From: an uncultured Archangium sp.
GTDB taxonomy: Bacteria; Myxococcota; Myxococcia; Myxococcales; Myxococcaceae
Reading direction: 5' to 3'
NCBI GenBank assembly: GCA_903905455.1
Contig: CAIVGN010000127.1
Coordinates: 1-64,000 of the forward strand
DNA: 64,000 bases
Notes under the pieces: model-generated
What the model saw: only the letters and a program-made list of their open reading frames with translations
Database searches by the model: none
What the model was told of the DNA's origin: nothing
Translations under genes and position numbers: made by a program
In this document: piece by piece, positions 33,655 through 42,493 of the stretch
Layout of the letters: every line of letters starts with the position of its first letter
Numbering within the stretch: position 1 is the first letter of the stretch

Positions 33655-33993
33655 GTGCCTCATGGGGGCCCGGGCGGCATCAGCTTTTGCGTTGTGCCCC
33701 TGTGGACCCTCTGGTACGCGGCGCGCGCCTTGAAGGACCCCGAAGATGGGTTGTCACCGCTCGCCAAGTCGACACGAGCGGCAGCACCGTGGTTGAGCGC
33801 GGTGTGGCAATTCACCGGCTCGGTGCTCTTCCTGGTGGCAGTGGGGTACGGGTTGGACCAGTACGTGGGGACAGGGCCGTGGGGCCTCATCGTCGGCGGA
33901 ATGGTGGGTAGCGGCGTCGGCTTCTACGCATTCATCCGGTCGGCCAACAGGTTGATGAAGCAAGAGCAGGACGAGAAGAAGACCAGACCGTGA
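33655..33993 (+). CDS. atpZ: AtpZ/ATPase gene 1 family protein
   Basis: A protein of up to 112 residues with two transmembrane helices. The segment SVLFLVAVGYGLDQYVGTGPWGLIVGGMVGSGVGFY fits AtpZ, which helps assemble the c-ring or regulates Mg2+ uptake for the F-ATPase. Start is uncertain: GTG 33655 or the later in-frame GTG 33694. Overlaps the next gene by 4 bases and heads the F0 operon, which supports the call. Confidence 0.75.
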   Translation: MPHGGPGGISFCVVPLWTLWYAARALKDPEDGLSPLAKSTRAAAPWLSAVWQFTGSVLFLVAVGYGLDQYVGTGPWGLIVGGMVGSGVGFYAFIRSANRLMKQEQDEKKTRP

Positions 33994-34397
33994 AGAAGCT
34001 GACCTCCATGATCCCGCTGACGATCCTCCTGGGTGGCCTCGTGGCCGCGCTGGTGGGCGTGCTCCCGCTCGATGAAGCGGGCAAGACCTCATGGCTGCTC
34101 GGCGCGCTGGTCTCCTCGTTGCTCGGCGTCCTCACCCTCGTGCTCAAGACGCAGCTCTCGGTGCCCGGGCTGACCGGCGCCGCCGCCCTCAAGGCGCTGC
34201 TCGCCGCGCAGGGCCTCGCCTTCATGCTGCGCCTCATCGCCGTGGGTGTCGGGGCCGTGGCCGTCAACCAGGCCGCCCTCTCCCCGGTGGCCTTCGTCAT
34301 CGCGTTCTTCGTCGTCTCTCTCGCGCAGCAGGTGCTCGAAACCAAGAGCCTGTTGACTGCGCTCAACCCGGTGAAGTCGTCCGAGGTCATCTCATGA
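33990..34397 (+). CDS. atpI: ATP synthase subunit I
   Basis: A 135-residue membrane protein with four hydrophobic segments (about 8-26, 35-53, 67-86, 98-118). Size and the position between atpZ and atpB identify AtpI, a non-structural assembly factor for the c-ring. GTG start overlaps atpZ; its own stop overlaps atpB (ATGA). Sequence conservation of AtpI is low in general, so context carries much of the assignment. Confidence 0.75.
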   Translation: MKKLTSMIPLTILLGGLVAALVGVLPLDEAGKTSWLLGALVSSLLGVLTLVLKTQLSVPGLTGAAALKALLAAQGLAFMLRLIAVGVGAVAVNQAALSPVAFVIAFFVVSLAQQVLETKSLLTALNPVKSSEVIS

Positions 34398-35422
34398 AGC
34401 GGCTGGTTCTCGTTCTCCTGGCGCTGTTCGCTGTCCCCGCGTTCGCCTCGCATGAAGAGCACGAAGACGGGAAGACTCCTGACAAGAACCAGGAGACCGC
34501 GGAGTTCATCCTCCACCACGTCGCCGACGACGTGGAGTTCGAGTACGAGATCCCCTTCCCCCCGTACCACCTGCCCGCGATCCACATCGCCGAGGCCTTC
34601 TCGTTCCTCAAGTTCGAGAGCGTGGCGGGCGCCTGTGACGGCCACGCGCCGGCGGGCTTCGAGAGCTTCCCCTCGCTGGGGCTGTTCCTCCACGGCTGCT
34701 ACGACCTGCGCCCCACCAAGGCCATCCTGATGATGTGGATCGCCACGGCGATCCTCTTCGGGCTGCTCTTCTTCGGCCGCGGCCGGGACCAGAACGGCGT
34801 GCCCAGGGGCTTCCTGGCGCACATCATCGAAGTGCTGGCCCTGTTCGTGCGCGACGAGATCGCGGTGCCCAACCTCGGGAAGGAAGAGGCCAAGCGCTAC
34901 ACCCCGTACCTCGCGTCGCTCTTCTTCTTCATCCTCGCCATCAACTGGCTGGGCCTGTTCCCCGGCATGTTCACCGGCACGGGCGTGATCACCGTGACCA
35001 CGGCGCTGGCGCTCTTCACCTTCGTGCTGACCCAGGTCGCGGGCATTCGCGCCGCGGGCCTCGGCGGGTACCTCGCCCACCTCACCGGCGGCGTGCCCCC
35101 GTTCCTGTGGATCATCATGGTGCCGGTGGAGATCATCGGCCTCTTCACCAAGCCCTTCGCCCTGCTGGTTCGTCTCTTCGCCAACATGCTCGGCGGCCAC
35201 CTGGTGGTCTTCTTCCTGCTCTCGCTCATCTTCGTGTGGAGCGTGGGCGCGGCGGCGGTCTCGGTGCCCCTGGCCATCGCCATCTACTGCCTCGAGATCT
35301 TCGTGGGCATCCTGCAGGCGTACCTGTTCACGCTGCTCACCAGCCTCTTCATTGGCCAGGGCGTGGCCATGGGCCACCACGCGCACGCCGAGGGCGAGCA
35401 CGGGCACGAGGCGCACCACTGA
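34394..35422 (+). CDS. atpB: ATP synthase F0 subunit a
   Basis: Proton-channel subunit of 342 residues. The membrane part has the essential Arg in LLVRLFANMLGGH and polar residues in the last helices (AIAIYCLEIFVGILQAYLF). It has an N-terminal extension with a signal-like sequence and a soluble region of about 90 residues before the first conserved helix, and a His-rich tail (GHHAHAEGEHGHEAHH). The extension is longer than in E. coli. Translation overlaps atpI. Confidence 0.95.
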   Translation: MKRLVLVLLALFAVPAFASHEEHEDGKTPDKNQETAEFILHHVADDVEFEYEIPFPPYHLPAIHIAEAFSFLKFESVAGACDGHAPAGFESFPSLGLFLHGCYDLRPTKAILMMWIATAILFGLLFFGRGRDQNGVPRGFLAHIIEVLALFVRDEIAVPNLGKEEAKRYTPYLASLFFFILAINWLGLFPGMFTGTGVITVTTALALFTFVLTQVAGIRAAGLGGYLAHLTGGVPPFLWIIMVPVEIIGLFTKPFALLVRLFANMLGGHLVVFFLLSLIFVWSVGAAAVSVPLAIAIYCLEIFVGILQAYLFTLLTSLFIGQGVAMGHHAHAEGEHGHEAHH

Positions 35423-35533
35423 TTTTGTAAGGAACCCCGCGGAGCCGTCTGGCCGCGCTGGAGGTAGTACCCGAAGGGCCAGTTCAACGACCCCCCCGAG
35501 AAGTGGGTCACACCAGAAGAAAGCAGAAACACC

Positions 35534-35770
35534 ATGAACCTCACCTCTGCAGCACTTGCGTACCTCGCGGCCGGCTTCGGCGCGGGCCTGGCCATCATCG
35601 GCGCCGGCAACGGCATCGGTAAGCTCGCCTCTTCGGCCATGGACGGCATCGCCCGTCAGCCGTCCGCTGGCGGCGACATCCGCGGCGCGATGATCGTTGC
35701 CGCCGGCCTCATCGAAGGCGCGACGTTCTTCGCCCTCGTGATCTGCATCCTCCTCGCCCTCAAGGCGTAA
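35534..35770 (+). CDS. atpE: ATP synthase F0 subunit c
   Basis: A 78-residue hairpin of two helices that forms the rotor ring. Helix 1 carries the GxGxGxG-type motif (GFGAGLAIIGAGNGIG), the polar loop is ARQP, and helix 2 has the ion-binding Glu in GLIEGATFFAL. The sequence is typical of proton-binding c subunits; the residues of known Na+ binders (Gln, Ser-Thr pairs) are not clearly present. Separated from atpB by 111 bases. Confidence 0.95.
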   Translation: MNLTSAALAYLAAGFGAGLAIIGAGNGIGKLASSAMDGIARQPSAGGDIRGAMIVAAGLIEGATFFALVICILLALKA

Positions 35771-35787
35771 GGCGCAGCACGCTCTCT

Positions 35788-35813
35788 CCCTCTCCTCTCG
35801 TCAGGGGAGAGGG
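35788..35813. repeat. Inverted repeat between atpE and atpF
   Basis: CCCTCTCC (35788-35795) and GGAGAGGG (35806-35813) with a 10-base loop. Similar GGGAGAGGG-type dyads recur in intergenic DNA of many proteobacteria. No T-tract; it might adjust relative expression of atpE and atpF or stabilise the mRNA. Confidence 0.7.
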
Positions 35814-35880
35814 GCAGCACCGCAGCACCGACTTCAAGCCGTACCAGCACCCGTACCCGAACACCGGAAAACGAAAACCC

Positions 35881-36411
35881 ATGAACTTCCTGCTCCTCGC
35901 CTCGAACTCCTTCACCGACGTGAAGCCGGGCCTCATCATCTGGACGTGGATCACCTTCATCATCGTGGCCATCCTCCTGCGGAAGTTCGCCTGGGGCCCG
36001 TTGCTGTCGGCGGTCGAGGGTCGCGAGAAGAACATCACCAACGCCATCGAGAGCGCGAAGCGTGAGCGCGCCGAGGCGGAGAAGCTGCTGGGCGAGCAGA
36101 AGACGGCCATCGCCGCCGCCCGCCAGGAGGCCGCCGACGCGGTCCGCAAGACCCAGGCCGAGATGGAGAAGTTCCGCGAGGAGCTGATGAACAAGGCCCG
36201 CAAGGAAGCCGACTCGCTCAAGCTCGACGCGCAGCGCGCCATCGTCGAAGAGCGCACCAAGGCCATCGCGGAGATCAAGGGCGAGGCCGTGAAGCTGTCC
36301 ATCGCCATCGCCGAGAAGCTGCTCGGCGCGAACCTCGACGACGCGAAGCAGACGGCGTTGGCGCAGCAGTTCGTGCAGGACCTCGGCAAGAAGCAGACGC
36401 CCTCGGCCTGA
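35881..36411 (+). CDS. atpF: ATP synthase F0 subunit b
   Basis: Peripheral-stalk subunit of 176 residues. One N-terminal transmembrane helix (residues 19-36) followed by a long amphipathic, charged helix (REKNITNAIESAKRERAEAEKLL ...), the standard b-subunit layout. It ends the F0 operon; a strong terminator follows and the F1 genes (delta, alpha, gamma, beta, epsilon) are absent here, so they must be elsewhere. Confidence 0.93.
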   Translation: MNFLLLASNSFTDVKPGLIIWTWITFIIVAILLRKFAWGPLLSAVEGREKNITNAIESAKRERAEAEKLLGEQKTAIAAARQEAADAVRKTQAEMEKFREELMNKARKEADSLKLDAQRAIVEERTKAIAEIKGEAVKLSIAIAEKLLGANLDDAKQTALAQQFVQDLGKKQTPSA

Positions 36412-36442
36412 TCAGCCGGCCCCCACGCAGTGCCAGTCGATG

Positions 36443-36474
36443 ACGGCGTGACCTCCCGAAGGTCGCGCCGTTTT
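36443..36474 (+). terminator. Rho-independent terminator of F0 operon
   Basis: Stem ACGGCGTGACCT (36443-36454) and AGGTCGCGCCGT (36460-36471), with one G-T pair, five-base loop, then TTTTCGTTTC. Placed 31 bases after the atpF stop. Confidence 0.9.
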
Positions 36475-36596
36475 CGTTTCTGCGCAGGTCGGCGCTGACC
36501 ACGGCGGTCGCTGACGCCCGAGGGCGGCCGGCTCCAGGCGCCCGCATTCGTTCGCGCCGCGGCGTGGCACAGGCAGTGCTCACCTGGGCCCTCGAG

Positions 36597-37154
36597 ATGT
36601 CGCACGCCTCCCCCATCGCCGAAGACCGGCCGCCCCGGGCCTTGCGGGGCTACACCCTGTTGCCGCGGTACTACGACCGGGTGACGAAGGCGTGGACGGC
36701 GCAGATCATCGCCGGCCAGCTGTACGTGAGCGGGGCCGACGAGCAGATCACCACCGTGCTCGGCTCGTGTGTGGCGGTGTGCATGCGCGACCCGCGCGCG
36801 GGCCTGGGCGGAATGAATCACTTCCTCTTGCCCGGTGAAGACCCGGAGCGGCACGGCGACGAGCTGCGCTATGGACGCCACGCCATCGAGCACCTCATCG
36901 CCGAGCTCGAGAAGAACGGGGGCCAGCGCCAGCGCTTCGAGACCCAGCTCTTCGGCGGCGGCCGGGTCATCGGGGGCACCGGGGCCATCGACATCGGCGC
37001 GGCGAACATCGAGTTCGCGCGGCGGTTCCTGAAGCAGCAGCGGCTGGCGGTGAGCAACGAGAGCCTCGGCGGCGGATACTCGCGCCGCGTGCGCTTTCAC
37101 CCGCTGACCGGCGAGGCCCACGTGAAGCTGCTGGGCATGGGCGCAAACCGCTGA
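36597..37154 (+). CDS. cheD: Chemoreceptor glutamine deamidase CheD
   Basis: Converts specific receptor Gln residues to Glu and modulates chemotaxis. A 185-residue CheD fold: TTVLGSCVAVCMRDP with catalytic Cys58 (GSC), GGMNHFLLP with His75, and the conserved Thr/Gly stretch (IDIGAANIEF). No other chemotaxis gene is nearby, so it is an orphan here. ATG 36597 is preferred; a GTG at 36564 would add 11 residues. Upstream lies the atp terminator. Confidence 0.92.
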   Translation: MSHASPIAEDRPPRALRGYTLLPRYYDRVTKAWTAQIIAGQLYVSGADEQITTVLGSCVAVCMRDPRAGLGGMNHFLLPGEDPERHGDELRYGRHAIEHLIAELEKNGGQRQRFETQLFGGGRVIGGTGAIDIGAANIEFARRFLKQQRLAVSNESLGGGYSRRVRFHPLTGEAHVKLLGMGANR

Positions 37155-37239
37155 AATCCGAGCATTCTTCGGGCCCGGTGCTCACTTTGACCAGCCGCCT
37201 CACACAAGGGGGCCGTGACCTGTCTCCTCGGTGCGCCCG

Positions 37240-37779
37240 ATGTCTGAGCCCGAACCAAGCCAGGTCGTGCTGCGGGCGCAACGGGGAGACCGGGACGCGG
37301 TCGAGGCGTTGGTGCGCCGGTACCTGAGGCCGGCATACCTGGTGGCGTTGTCGGTGGTGCGCGTGCCGGTGGACGCGGAAGACGTGGCGCAGGAGGCGGT
37401 CGCGATGGCGATGCAACAACTCGAGTCGTGCCGCGAGCCGGCCCGCTTCCCCGCGTGGCTGATGGCCAACGTGCGCAACCGGGCCCTCAACAAGCTGGCC
37501 GCCACCAAGGTGCGCGCGCGCTACGCCGACACGGTGCTGCGCGAAGAGGGCGTGGCCAACGACAGCGAGCGACTGCTGCTGCGCGAGGCGCTGCTGGCGG
37601 CCCTCGAGGTGCTCACGCCCCAGCAACGCGAGGTGGTGCTGCTGCACGACCTCGAGGGGTGGACGCACCCGGAGATTGCCCTCGCCCTGGGGCTCTCGGA
37701 GGCCAACTCGCGCCAGGTGCTGTCGGTCTCGCGCCGGGCGCTGCGCGTCGCGCTGCAACGGACCGAGGAGGTCTCATGA
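37240..37779 (+). CDS. ECF RNA polymerase sigma factor
   Basis: A 179-residue sigma-70 family (ECF) factor. Region 2 covers residues about 8-75 (RRYLRPAYLVALSVVRVPVDAEDVAQEA) and region 4 about 115-170 (LTPQQREVVLLHDLEGWTHPEIALALGLSEANSRQVLSVSRRALR), with the helix-turn-helix. Followed by a small single-TM protein overlapping by 4 bases and a CnrX/Spy-like protein, an arrangement like the cnrYXH metal-sensing system. It probably drives envelope-stress or metal-stress genes. Confidence 0.9.
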   Translation: MSEPEPSQVVLRAQRGDRDAVEALVRRYLRPAYLVALSVVRVPVDAEDVAQEAVAMAMQQLESCREPARFPAWLMANVRNRALNKLAATKVRARYADTVLREEGVANDSERLLLREALLAALEVLTPQQREVVLLHDLEGWTHPEIALALGLSEANSRQVLSVSRRALRVALQRTEEVS

Positions 37780-38078
37780 ACGACGAACGCATCGACCTGT
37801 CGGCCCTCGACCCCACCTGGCGCCCGCGTCGCTGGGAGGCGCTGGTGCAGCGCACCCTCGTCGCGGCCCGGCCCGAGCCGCTGTGGCTCGCCGTGAGCCG
37901 CCGCCGCTCCCTCGTCGCCGCGCTGGCGGCCGTCGCCCTGCTCTCGTGGCTGCCGGCGGTGCTCACCCGCGAGTCGCCGGTCGAACCCGCGAAGACCACG
38001 GACCCGGCGCTGGCGCTGCTCGAGTATTCCCGCTCGGGCGACGTGCTGGCAGTGCTGGAGTCGACCCATGGTCGCTGA
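37776..38078 (+). CDS. Small membrane protein, candidate anti-sigma factor (CnrY-like)
   Basis: A 100-residue protein with a cytoplasmic N-terminus (about 40 residues, Trp- and Arg-rich: DPTWRPRRWEALVQR), one transmembrane helix (about 46-62) and a short periplasmic tail. This is the topology of CnrY-type anti-sigma factors, which hold the ECF sigma at the membrane. Start ATG overlaps the sigma gene stop. No classical anti-sigma zinc motif. Assignment rests on size, topology and neighbours. Confidence 0.6.
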   Translation: MNDERIDLSALDPTWRPRRWEALVQRTLVAARPEPLWLAVSRRRSLVAALAAVALLSWLPAVLTRESPVEPAKTTDPALALLEYSRSGDVLAVLESTHGR

Positions 38079-38448
38079 TTCCCCCCGCCGCAAGCGCGCC
38101 GCCTCGCTGGTGCTGGTGCTCACCTTCCTCGCTGGCGGCGCCACCGGGGCCGGGCTCTTCGCCTCGCTCACGCGCCACGGCCCGCCGCCCCACGGTCCCG
38201 GCCGCCTCCCCCCGCCCTTCGAGCAGCTCGACCTCCAGCCCGAGCAGCGGCGCCAGGTCGAGGCGGTGTTCGAGAAGCACCGCGGACGGTTCGAGGCGCT
38301 CCTCGACGAGCGCCGGCCGAAGCTCGAGGCGCTGCGCGACGCGATGGACGCCGAGTTGATGCCCATGCTCACCGACGCCCAACGCGTGCGCTTCGAGGCC
38401 CTGAAGAAGGACCACCCGCAGCTGCCCCCGGGCTTCGGGCCTCCCTGA
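38068..38448 (+). CDS. Periplasmic CpxP/Spy/CnrX-like metal-resistance protein
   Basis: A 126-residue protein with a transmembrane or signal segment (residues 10-30), a His/Pro-rich spacer (HGPPPHGPG) and a helical hook domain (LDLQPEQRRQVEAVFEKHRGRFEALLDERRPKLEALRDAMDAEL). The pattern fits the heavy-metal resistance family that includes CnrX, ZraP and Spy. Probably the periplasmic sensor that relieves the anti-sigma. Overlaps the previous gene by 11 bases. Confidence 0.78.
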   Translation: MVADSPRRKRAASLVLVLTFLAGGATGAGLFASLTRHGPPPHGPGRLPPPFEQLDLQPEQRRQVEAVFEKHRGRFEALLDERRPKLEALRDAMDAELMPMLTDAQRVRFEALKKDHPQLPPGFGPP

Positions 38449-38498
38449 CTCCCTCACACTCTTCGAACCACGGCTGTCTCGAATTGCAGGAGCCACCG

Positions 38499-39050
38499 AT
38501 GCGAACCCTGAACCTGACCGCTGCCGCCTTCGTCGTCCTCACCACCTCCGCCGCCTTCGCCCAGCAGGGCCCCCCGCGCGGCCCGCCGCCCGAGGCGCTC
38601 ACCGCCTGCCAGGGCCTGTCGAGCGGCGCCGCCTGCGCCTTCACCCACGGGCCGCGCAACGTCACCGGCACCTGCCGCGCCGGCCCCACCGGCGAGGGGC
38701 TCGCCTGCGCGCCGTCCGACATGGGGCCCGGCGGTCCGTCGAAGGGACACCACGGTCCGCCCCCGGAGGCGCTCAGCGCCTGCAGCGGCAAGGCCTCCGG
38801 CGTGACCTGCAGCGTGACCTTCGACGGGCGGACGCTCACGGGCACCTGCCGCAGCGGCCCCAACGGCGAGGCCCTGGCGTGCATGCCCGAGGGCGGTCAC
38901 CACGGCCCGCCCCCCGAGGCGCTCAGCGCGTGCGCGTCGTCGACGGCCGGCGCGAGCTGCTCGGTGTCGTTTGAAGGCAAGGCGCTGACCGGCACCTGCG
39001 TCGCCGGGCCCGACGGCGCGGCGCTGGCGTGTCTCCCGCCGCGGCCCTGA
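38499..39050 (+). CDS. Secreted protein with three Cys-rich tandem repeats
   Basis: A 183-residue exported protein: signal peptide ends AAFAQQG. Three repeats of about 45 residues follow (starting near 27, 83 and 130), each with GPPPEALSAC, a central C-S-V-(S/T)-F, TGTC and a final G-x-A-L-A-C, so four Cys per unit. No known domain. RBS AGGAG precedes ATG 38499. It is 50 bases after the sensor gene and may be a target or part of the ECF sigma unit. Confidence 0.75.
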   Translation: MRTLNLTAAAFVVLTTSAAFAQQGPPRGPPPEALTACQGLSSGAACAFTHGPRNVTGTCRAGPTGEGLACAPSDMGPGGPSKGHHGPPPEALSACSGKASGVTCSVTFDGRTLTGTCRSGPNGEALACMPEGGHHGPPPEALSACASSTAGASCSVSFEGKALTGTCVAGPDGAALACLPPRP

Positions 39051-39134
39051 CTCGAACTCCCTCCTGCCCGTCACCGTGACGAGGCGGGGTGCGCCCGCGG
39101 CCCCACTCACTTCCCACCGCTTCGGTCGCACCTG

Positions 39135-39177
39135 GAACGACGTGCACGACTCCCTGCGTGCGCGTCGTTCGTCTTTT
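39135..39177. terminator. Terminator between convergent genes
   Basis: Stem GAACGACGTGCACG (39135-39148) and CGTGCGCGTCGTTC (39157-39170), one mismatch, eight-base loop, then GTCTTTT. It lies between the convergent repeat-protein and lipoprotein genes. Confidence 0.8.
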
Positions 39178-39874
39178 CAGTCGATGGTCTGCAGCGCGTA
39201 CTGCACCCGCACCTGCCCGCGTGTGCGGTGGAAGGTGAGGGTCGCGCCGTCGGCGCCGAGCAGCACGATGGTCTCGTCGTCGGGCGCCACCACTTCGCCC
39301 GCGTCGGTCCACTGGGGCATGAAGCCGTCGACCACCCACTGGCCGTTGGACAGCAGGAGCATCACCGCCTGGCGCACCAGTTCGCGGCACCTCCAGGGGG
39401 CCGAGGCGTAGTGCACGTCGAAGGTGAAGCGCTCCGAGCCCACGGGCAACTCGCGCGGCAGGTACATCGACAGCTCCATCGAGTTGAGCCCGGTGGGGGT
39501 GATGTACAGGTGCGAGAGGCGATCGGCGTCGTACGAGACGTCCACCGAGAGCGTGTCGGGCGCGGGCTGCGAGAGGTGGAAGGCGTTGAGCTCCCAGCCG
39601 CCGTCGTCGGCCTTCTCGTAGTTGAGCTGGCGCAGGGCCTGGTTGCGCTGTGCGGGCGTCAGCCCGGGAATGACGCGCGTCACGCGGGCGGTGACGTCGA
39701 GCACCGCCGTGTCGCGGTACTCCGGGTAGGCGGCGATGAGCGCGGTGCGGAACTCGATGCTGTGGCGCTGGCGCTCGGCCGCGCCGGCGTCGAACCCTGC
39801 GTCGACCGGGGCGGGCGCGCCGCTGCCCTTGCTGCACGCCGCGGCGAACACCACGGCGAGAAGACCTGGCCACC

Positions 39875-39878
<4 letters not shown>
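39177..39878 (-). CDS. Hypothetical lipoprotein
   Basis: A 233-residue predicted lipoprotein: signal peptide ends VFAAACSK. After an Ala/Asp-rich linker (PAPVDAGFDAG) comes a beta-rich region without recognised motif (DTLSVDVSYDADRL, SMELSMYLPREL, FTFDVHYASAPW). The start overlaps the glycerol kinase stop by 4 bases (ATGA), so it is co-transcribed with glpK; whether it has any role in glycerol use is unknown. Confidence 0.75.
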
Positions 39879-41359
<1,481 letters not shown>

Positions 41360-41417
41360 GGGTGTTCCTCCTCGAAGAGGACGGGAAGGTACGCGCAACC
41401 GCGTTATGGAGTCCCGA

Positions 41418-42221
41418 ATGAAGTCGCGCGCGAAGGCGAGCCTCGGGTTGGTCCTCCTTGCCGCGTGTGGGACGGTTCCGTTGCCGACACCCGATGCGGG
41501 CCCGGTACGGGTGGACGCCGGGGTGACGCGCGATGCCGGCGCGGCGCTCGATGCGGGTGGCACCGTGGACGCCGGGCCTCCCGAGCCCACCTTCTCGAGC
41601 GCGGTGCTCTTCCGCGACGACTTCGAGCGCTACGCCGACGGGCAGGGCCTGCGCGCGGCGTACCCCGAGCTGCTCGAGGTCGGCGGCGCCATCGCGCTCG
41701 AGCGTGACGGGGGCCAGGCGCTGCGCCTCGACTACACCGGGCAGGCGGGCTGTGCCGCGGCCGACGTGCACGTGGGGAAGGTCGTCCAGGGCGACGTGCC
41801 GACCGTCCTGGTGACGTGGCGCTCGCTGATGCCGGGCTCCTTCGCCAATTGCGGCGACGCGGGCGTGGTCGACTTCGTGCTCACCCGCGGGGGGACGCAG
41901 ACGCGCTTCGAGCGCGCGGGGGGCCGGTGGCTGCTGCGCGTGGGCAGCGTGGAGTTCGCGCAACACCTGGCGCTGGGAACGCACGCGCCGACGGTGCTGG
42001 CCCGCGACGCGTGGCACCGGGTGACGCTGCTGCTGACCCGCGAGAGCGGCGTCGGCCAGGGTGATGGCGTGGTGCAGGCCTGGGTCGACGGCGCGCTGGT
42101 CATCGACCGGGTGGGCGCGACGGGCCCGGCGGCGTTCTCGCTCGCGACGTGGCCCGGCGAGGTGTTCGGCCAGGCGGCGCAGGCGCGGTGGGTCGACGAC
42201 CTGGCGATCTCCACGCCCTGA
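41418..42221 (+). CDS. Lipoprotein with a concanavalin/LamG-like domain
   Basis: A 267-residue predicted lipoprotein; signal peptide ends VLLAACGT. Residues 20-50 form a DAG-rich linker; the remainder, FRDDFERYADG to VDDLAIS, follows the polysaccharide-lyase/LamG jelly-roll style (FSSAVLFRDDFERY ... WHRVTLLL ... VQAWVDGALV). Probably a surface carbohydrate- or adhesion-related protein. An ATG at 41406 is the alternative start. Divergent from glpK. Confidence 0.75.
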   Translation: MKSRAKASLGLVLLAACGTVPLPTPDAGPVRVDAGVTRDAGAALDAGGTVDAGPPEPTFSSAVLFRDDFERYADGQGLRAAYPELLEVGGAIALERDGGQALRLDYTGQAGCAAADVHVGKVVQGDVPTVLVTWRSLMPGSFANCGDAGVVDFVLTRGGTQTRFERAGGRWLLRVGSVEFAQHLALGTHAPTVLARDAWHRVTLLLTRESGVGQGDGVVQAWVDGALVIDRVGATGPAAFSLATWPGEVFGQAAQARWVDDLAISTP

Positions 42222-42336
42222 ACAGCACAAGCTGGGGGCGGCGATGGGGGTCAGGGTTGCGTACGCCCAGCCACGGCGCGGCAGCCCCTGGGCTCGAGCG
42301 CGGGGTGACGAGGGCCATTCATTCTTCGGGCAGTGG

Positions 42337-42381
42337 ACTGACGGACTCCGTGGGGGTGGGCACCACCACCGAGTCCGTCAG
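42337..42381. repeat. Inverted repeat (copy 2 of the hairpin family)
   Basis: CTGACGGACTC (42338-42348) and GAGTCCGTCAG (42371-42381) are perfect arms around a 22-base loop with GGGG and CACCACC. The arms share the core of the 11546-11632 element and the loop resembles its GGGGACAGCACC. Lies in the 270-base gap between a lipoprotein gene and a LEA-like gene; no protein-coding signal was seen in that gap. Confidence 0.85.
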
Positions 42382-42493
42382 AGTTCCATTCAACGAGACG
42401 TCGCGCCCTCGCGGGGCCCGCCAGCCAGGGGCACGGCGCCGGCCTGACCTGACGACCGCGACCCCCTGAGCCGTTTCGGGCGCGCCCTTCGCT

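Noticed and set aside
35788-35813. GGGAGAGGG dyad as a transcription terminator
   Set aside because: No T-tract and the downstream atpF must still be transcribed; kept only as a repeat.
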